Shown here in pieces: positions 61,847 to 64,000 of a stretch of 64,000 nt of DNA. Each line of letters begins with the position of its first letter. The first letter of the stretch is position 1. The stretch comes from Desulfurella acetivorans A63 (lineage in GTDB: Bacteria > Campylobacterota_A > Desulfurellia > Desulfurellales > Desulfurellaceae), in contig CP007051.1 of the NCBI GenBank assembly GCA_000517565.1, positions 248,001 through 312,000 of the forward strand, given 5' to 3'. The position numbers and the translations under genes were made by a program. Below the pieces are notes generated by a model. It was not told the origin of the DNA. It ran no database searches and saw only the letters and a list, made by a program, of their open reading frames with translations.

Positions 61847-63160
61847 CTAAAACTTATAAGTTAGCTGAACTGCATATTCGTCTTGGTGCATTTTTATGGA
61901 TATTGGCATACCATCAAAAGTGCCGCTTTGTTTGTGTTCAAATGCGTGCTGGTATGCAGCAGTTACCTGTACGCTTGGAGTTACACTATACGAGGCACCA
62001 AAAGATAGGTGTGTTTGAACTATAGCTGGAGCTATAATGTTATTACCGAAAGCTTCTCCATTTGGCACAGGGCTTTTTCCATAGTTAAAGCCAGCCATAA
62101 GTGTTAATGGAGGTGTTGGTGTGTATTCAACACCAAGCATGTATACCCACTGGTTTTTCCAGTTAAAATCCCAAGAACTCATGCCTGCTACGCCAGTTAC
62201 CGGCACTTTATCCATTACATTTGACCAGTTTATCCATTTTGCATCTGCTTCAATACGTAAATTATTTACTGGTCTAAAGTTTACACCGAATTGTATGGTT
62301 TGTGGCATATCAAGTCTCATACGCACTTTGTAGCCATCAAACATACCACCCAACATTCCTTGCCCTGTTGCAGGATTGAAAGCGTTAGGTATGGTATTCC
62401 ACTGTAGGGTTTGCATCCAGCGCTTTGACTGATAAGCCAAGCCAAACTGCCACATGTCGTTTAGCTTATACACAAGGCCTAAGTTAAATCCTGCTCCATA
62501 GGCATTTTGAGCATTAAGAGAGTTTACAGCTGTACCTGTAGCAAAAGGAGCAGACCCGGCATACTGCCCATAACCATAAGCATTCGCTATCGCGGCATTA
62601 TTCATATCCATTTCAAGTGACATAGCCTGATACACAAACACAGGCGCAAAACCTATGGATAAGTGGCCATCTATTCTATAAGCACCTGCTATATCCATCT
62701 CCATCATCTGCATGTTTGAATAAACTTTTTGTAGGGGTGCTGCCATACCAAAACCATTTGGATTGTTCCAATCAACGCCCATACCAGATACGCCATACAT
62801 GCCAATGCCCCAGGTAAAGTTCGACTCTTGGCAGTTACATCCTTTTGGATTTATCGCAACACCAGCTGCAGGTACAACATACACATTTGATTGACTACCC
62901 TGGCCGTTTAGGTATCTAAGTGGTACAAAAATATCACCGCCAACAGATGCGCTTGATGTTGGAAGCCATGCAATACCTGCTGGGTTTGTAAGGATTGTTG
63001 ATGCATCCTGTGGGTTAGCCACCACTGCGCCACCAAGTGCGAGCTGTTTTGCGCCAAGGCCAGTCATAAAATAACCATTTGTAGCAAACGATTTAGTTGC
63101 CACACCAAAACTCAAACCAACCGCCAATGCAACGGCTAAAGATACATGTTTTTTCAACAT
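61847..63160 (-). CDS. FadL/OmpP1-family outer membrane transporter
   Basis: A 437-residue outer membrane beta-barrel protein. The signal peptide (about 1-26) is cut near SFA-TNGYF, followed by GLGAKQLALGGAVVANPQDASTILTNPAGIAW (positions about 34-65), a hallmark of the FadL family with the NPAG motif. Barrel strands alternate to the C-terminal YAVQLTYKF, ending in aromatic F. Such proteins take up long-chain fatty acids or other hydrophobic compounds. It has its own promoter. Confidence 0.88.
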   Translation of the reverse strand: MLKKHVSLAVALAVGLSFGVATKSFATNGYFMTGLGAKQLALGGAVVANPQDASTILTNPAGIAWLPTSSASVGGDIFVPLRYLNGQGSQSNVYVVPAAGVAINPKGCNCQESNFTWGIGMYGVSGMGVDWNNPNGFGMAAPLQKVYSNMQMMEMDIAGAYRIDGHLSIGFAPVFVYQAMSLEMDMNNAAIANAYGYGQYAGSAPFATGTAVNSLNAQNAYGAGFNLGLVYKLNDMWQFGLAYQSKRWMQTLQWNTIPNAFNPATGQGMLGGMFDGYKVRMRLDMPQTIQFGVNFRPVNNLRIEADAKWINWSNVMDKVPVTGVAGMSSWDFNWKNQWVYMLGVEYTPTPPLTLMAGFNYGKSPVPNGEAFGNNIIAPAIVQTHLSFGASYSVTPSVQVTAAYQHAFEHKQSGTFDGMPISIKMHQDEYAVQLTYKF

Positions 63161-63188
63161 AAGACCCCCAAAATTGTAATTTTGTCAC

Positions 63189-63218
63189 AGTATAATAAAA
63201 TCATTTTATGCTTGTCAA
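63189..63218 (-). promoter_or_regulatory. Promoter of the FadL-like gene
   Basis: On the minus strand, TTGACA (63218-63213), an 18-base spacer and TATACT (63194-63189). A GGGGG ribosome site lies just before the ATG at 63160. Confidence 0.6.
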
Positions 63219-63248
63219 GAAAAAAATGATAAATTTGAAATTTTTTTT

Positions 63249-63273
63249 ATCACTTTTTAAAGAAATAGTGATA
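63249..63273. promoter_or_regulatory. Inverted repeat upstream of the FadL-like promoter
   Basis: TATCACT (63249-63255) and AGTGATA (63267-63273) are exact inverted copies with an 11-base spacer. The site is 30 bases upstream of the fadL -35 box and 24 bases past the ModE-like stop, so it may be an operator or a hairpin ending that gene. Confidence 0.4.
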
Positions 63274-63296
63274 TGTAAATAATTTATATATCGTAT

Positions 63297-63647
63297 TTAG
63301 TCTTGAAGTAATTTGTTAATTTTGTTTTGAGCATTTTTTAAAAACTTATCTAAATCTTTTTCAATAGCTTCAAAAGCAGCAATAAGTTGTTTACCTTTTT
63401 GTGTTAGAACAGATCCACCACCACCTGCCCCGCCAATTTTTGTTTCAAGTATGGGGGATTTGGCTAAAGTATTTATTTCTTTTACAATATCCCATGCGGC
63501 TTTGTAGCTCATTTTCATATCTTTTGCTGCTTTTGATATAGAGCCATACTCATCAATTTTTTTTAAAAGCTCAATTTTACCTTTGCCTAAAAAATTTTTA
63601 TTGTCAATATCAATCCATATTCTACCCAATACTTTTTTTTCTTCCAA
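63297..63647 (-). CDS. ModE N-terminal-type winged helix regulator
   Basis: A 116-residue DNA-binding protein with the LysR/ModE-like helix-turn-helix GSISKAAKDMKMSYKAAWDIV (about 36-56, cited by position with key words SISKAAKDM and SYKAAWD) and the wing GGAGGGGSVLTQKGKQL. It lacks the C-terminal molybdate-binding domains of full ModE, so it may sense metal otherwise or not at all. Its neighbours are the HIT protein and FadL; the TorD-like gene is nearby. Confidence 0.85.
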   Translation of the reverse strand: MEEKKVLGRIWIDIDNKNFLGKGKIELLKKIDEYGSISKAAKDMKMSYKAAWDIVKEINTLAKSPILETKIGGAGGGGSVLTQKGKQLIAAFEAIEKDLDKFLKNAQNKINKLLQD

Positions 63648-63662
63648 TAGAAAACTCCTTTT

Positions 63663-64000
63663 TTATGATTTATAATTTGCTTTATCGTATATTACATATC
63701 TAATGCCGCCTGTTGGGTTTGGTACATCGTTAAAGTATCTTGGAATAAGATGAAAATGCAAATGACTTATGGTTTGTCCTGCGGCTTCTCCTTCATTGAG
63801 TCCAAAATTGTAGCCATCAGGTTTTTTTGAAATGTATGAGCTTTTTAGCGCATTTTCTATAAAATCAAGAGACTTTTCGTTTATAGGACTAAGGTTTTCA
63901 TATAAATCCTTTAAGTCATTTTTCTCAATGAATTCTTTTGATTTTGATATGGCTTTTTTCAAATAAAAAAAGTCATTATCGCTTAAATCTTCAATTGATT
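63663..64000 (-). CDS. HIT-family nucleotide hydrolase (5' part outside window)
   Basis: The frame is open to the right edge, so the N-terminus is missing; about 112 residues are seen. It carries the histidine triad ISHLHFHLIPRYF, the active site of HIT hydrolases that split nucleoside phosphoramidates or dinucleotides, plus GLNEGEAAGQT before it. The visible edge reads SIEDLSDNDFFYLKKAI, usual just upstream of the family helix. It precedes the ModE-like gene by 15 bases. Confidence 0.85.
   Translation of the reverse strand, partial: SIEDLSDNDFFYLKKAISKSKEFIEKNDLKDLYENLSPINEKSLDFIENALKSSYISKKPDGYNFGLNEGEAAGQTISHLHFHLIPRYFNDVPNPTGGIRYVIYDKANYKS

Overview
The window is a 64 kb, AT-rich piece of a bacterial chromosome, almost entirely coding, with short gaps and many overlapping start/stop codons. 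Three things point to an anaerobic, probably moderately thermophilic, sulfur-metabolising relative of Desulfurella or Hippea (Desulfurellales, near the Campylobacterota). They are a Complex I operon without NuoE/NuoF, a pyruvate:acceptor oxidoreductase, and a pair of YeeE/YedE sulfur-transport half-proteins. This placement is inferred from gene content and style; no rRNA gene is present to settle it.

Region by region. 1-12009 (+): nuoA(partial)BCDGHIJKLMN, a proton-pumping oxidoreductase lacking the NADH-input module. 12010-12249: degenerate palindromic repeats, then a promoter with a Fur-box-like segment. 12250-22336 (+): an MSHA-like type IV pilus locus with two pilin-like proteins, extension ATPase, platform protein, ExeA/MshM-like ATPase, PilM/N-, PilO- and PilP-like alignment proteins, secretin and a TPR protein. 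22404-25389 (+): an MFS exporter that seems to start at an ATT codon, cinA, and a DUF805 protein. 25386-34205 (-): folD, a c-di-AMP cyclase-like gene, a small Cys-rich protein, leuA, pssA, psd, ilvC, ilvN, ilvB and an alpha/beta hydrolase. This run mixes branched-chain amino-acid synthesis with phosphatidylethanolamine synthesis. 34376-39030 (+): hrcA-grpE-dnaK-dnaJ behind a CIRCE-like operator. 39008-47719 (-): MATE transporter, M23 peptidase, CvpA, RqcH, ribosomal protein S21, PriA, a small exported repeat protein and two YedE halves. 47799-48893 (-): a TrmA/RlmD-type RNA methyltransferase. 48985-52519 (+): fumarase and an old-yellow-enzyme/dienoyl-CoA-reductase-like flavoprotein, with a small membrane protein encoded convergently between them. 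52617-53152 (-): tRNA-Leu(CAA) and a small GGDEF-like protein. 53313-56480 (+): MarC and a P3A-type proton ATPase. 56466-61751 (-): Sir2, radical SAM/SPASM, PorB, PorA, PorG, Rieske protein and TorD-like chaperone, read in the reverse of that order. 61847-64000 (-): FadL-type porin, ModE-like regulator and a HIT protein cut by the window edge.

Taken together, pyruvate oxidation by PorGAB would give reduced ferredoxin, which could feed the NuoEF-less Complex I. Fumarase and the flavoprotein belong to central carbon and redox metabolism. The YedE pair and the TorD-like chaperone suggest sulfur-compound and molybdoenzyme respiration. I see no CRISPR array, phage, insertion sequence, rRNA or replication origin. 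Several promoters have a -10 box about 7 bases before the start codon, so leaderless mRNAs may be common here.
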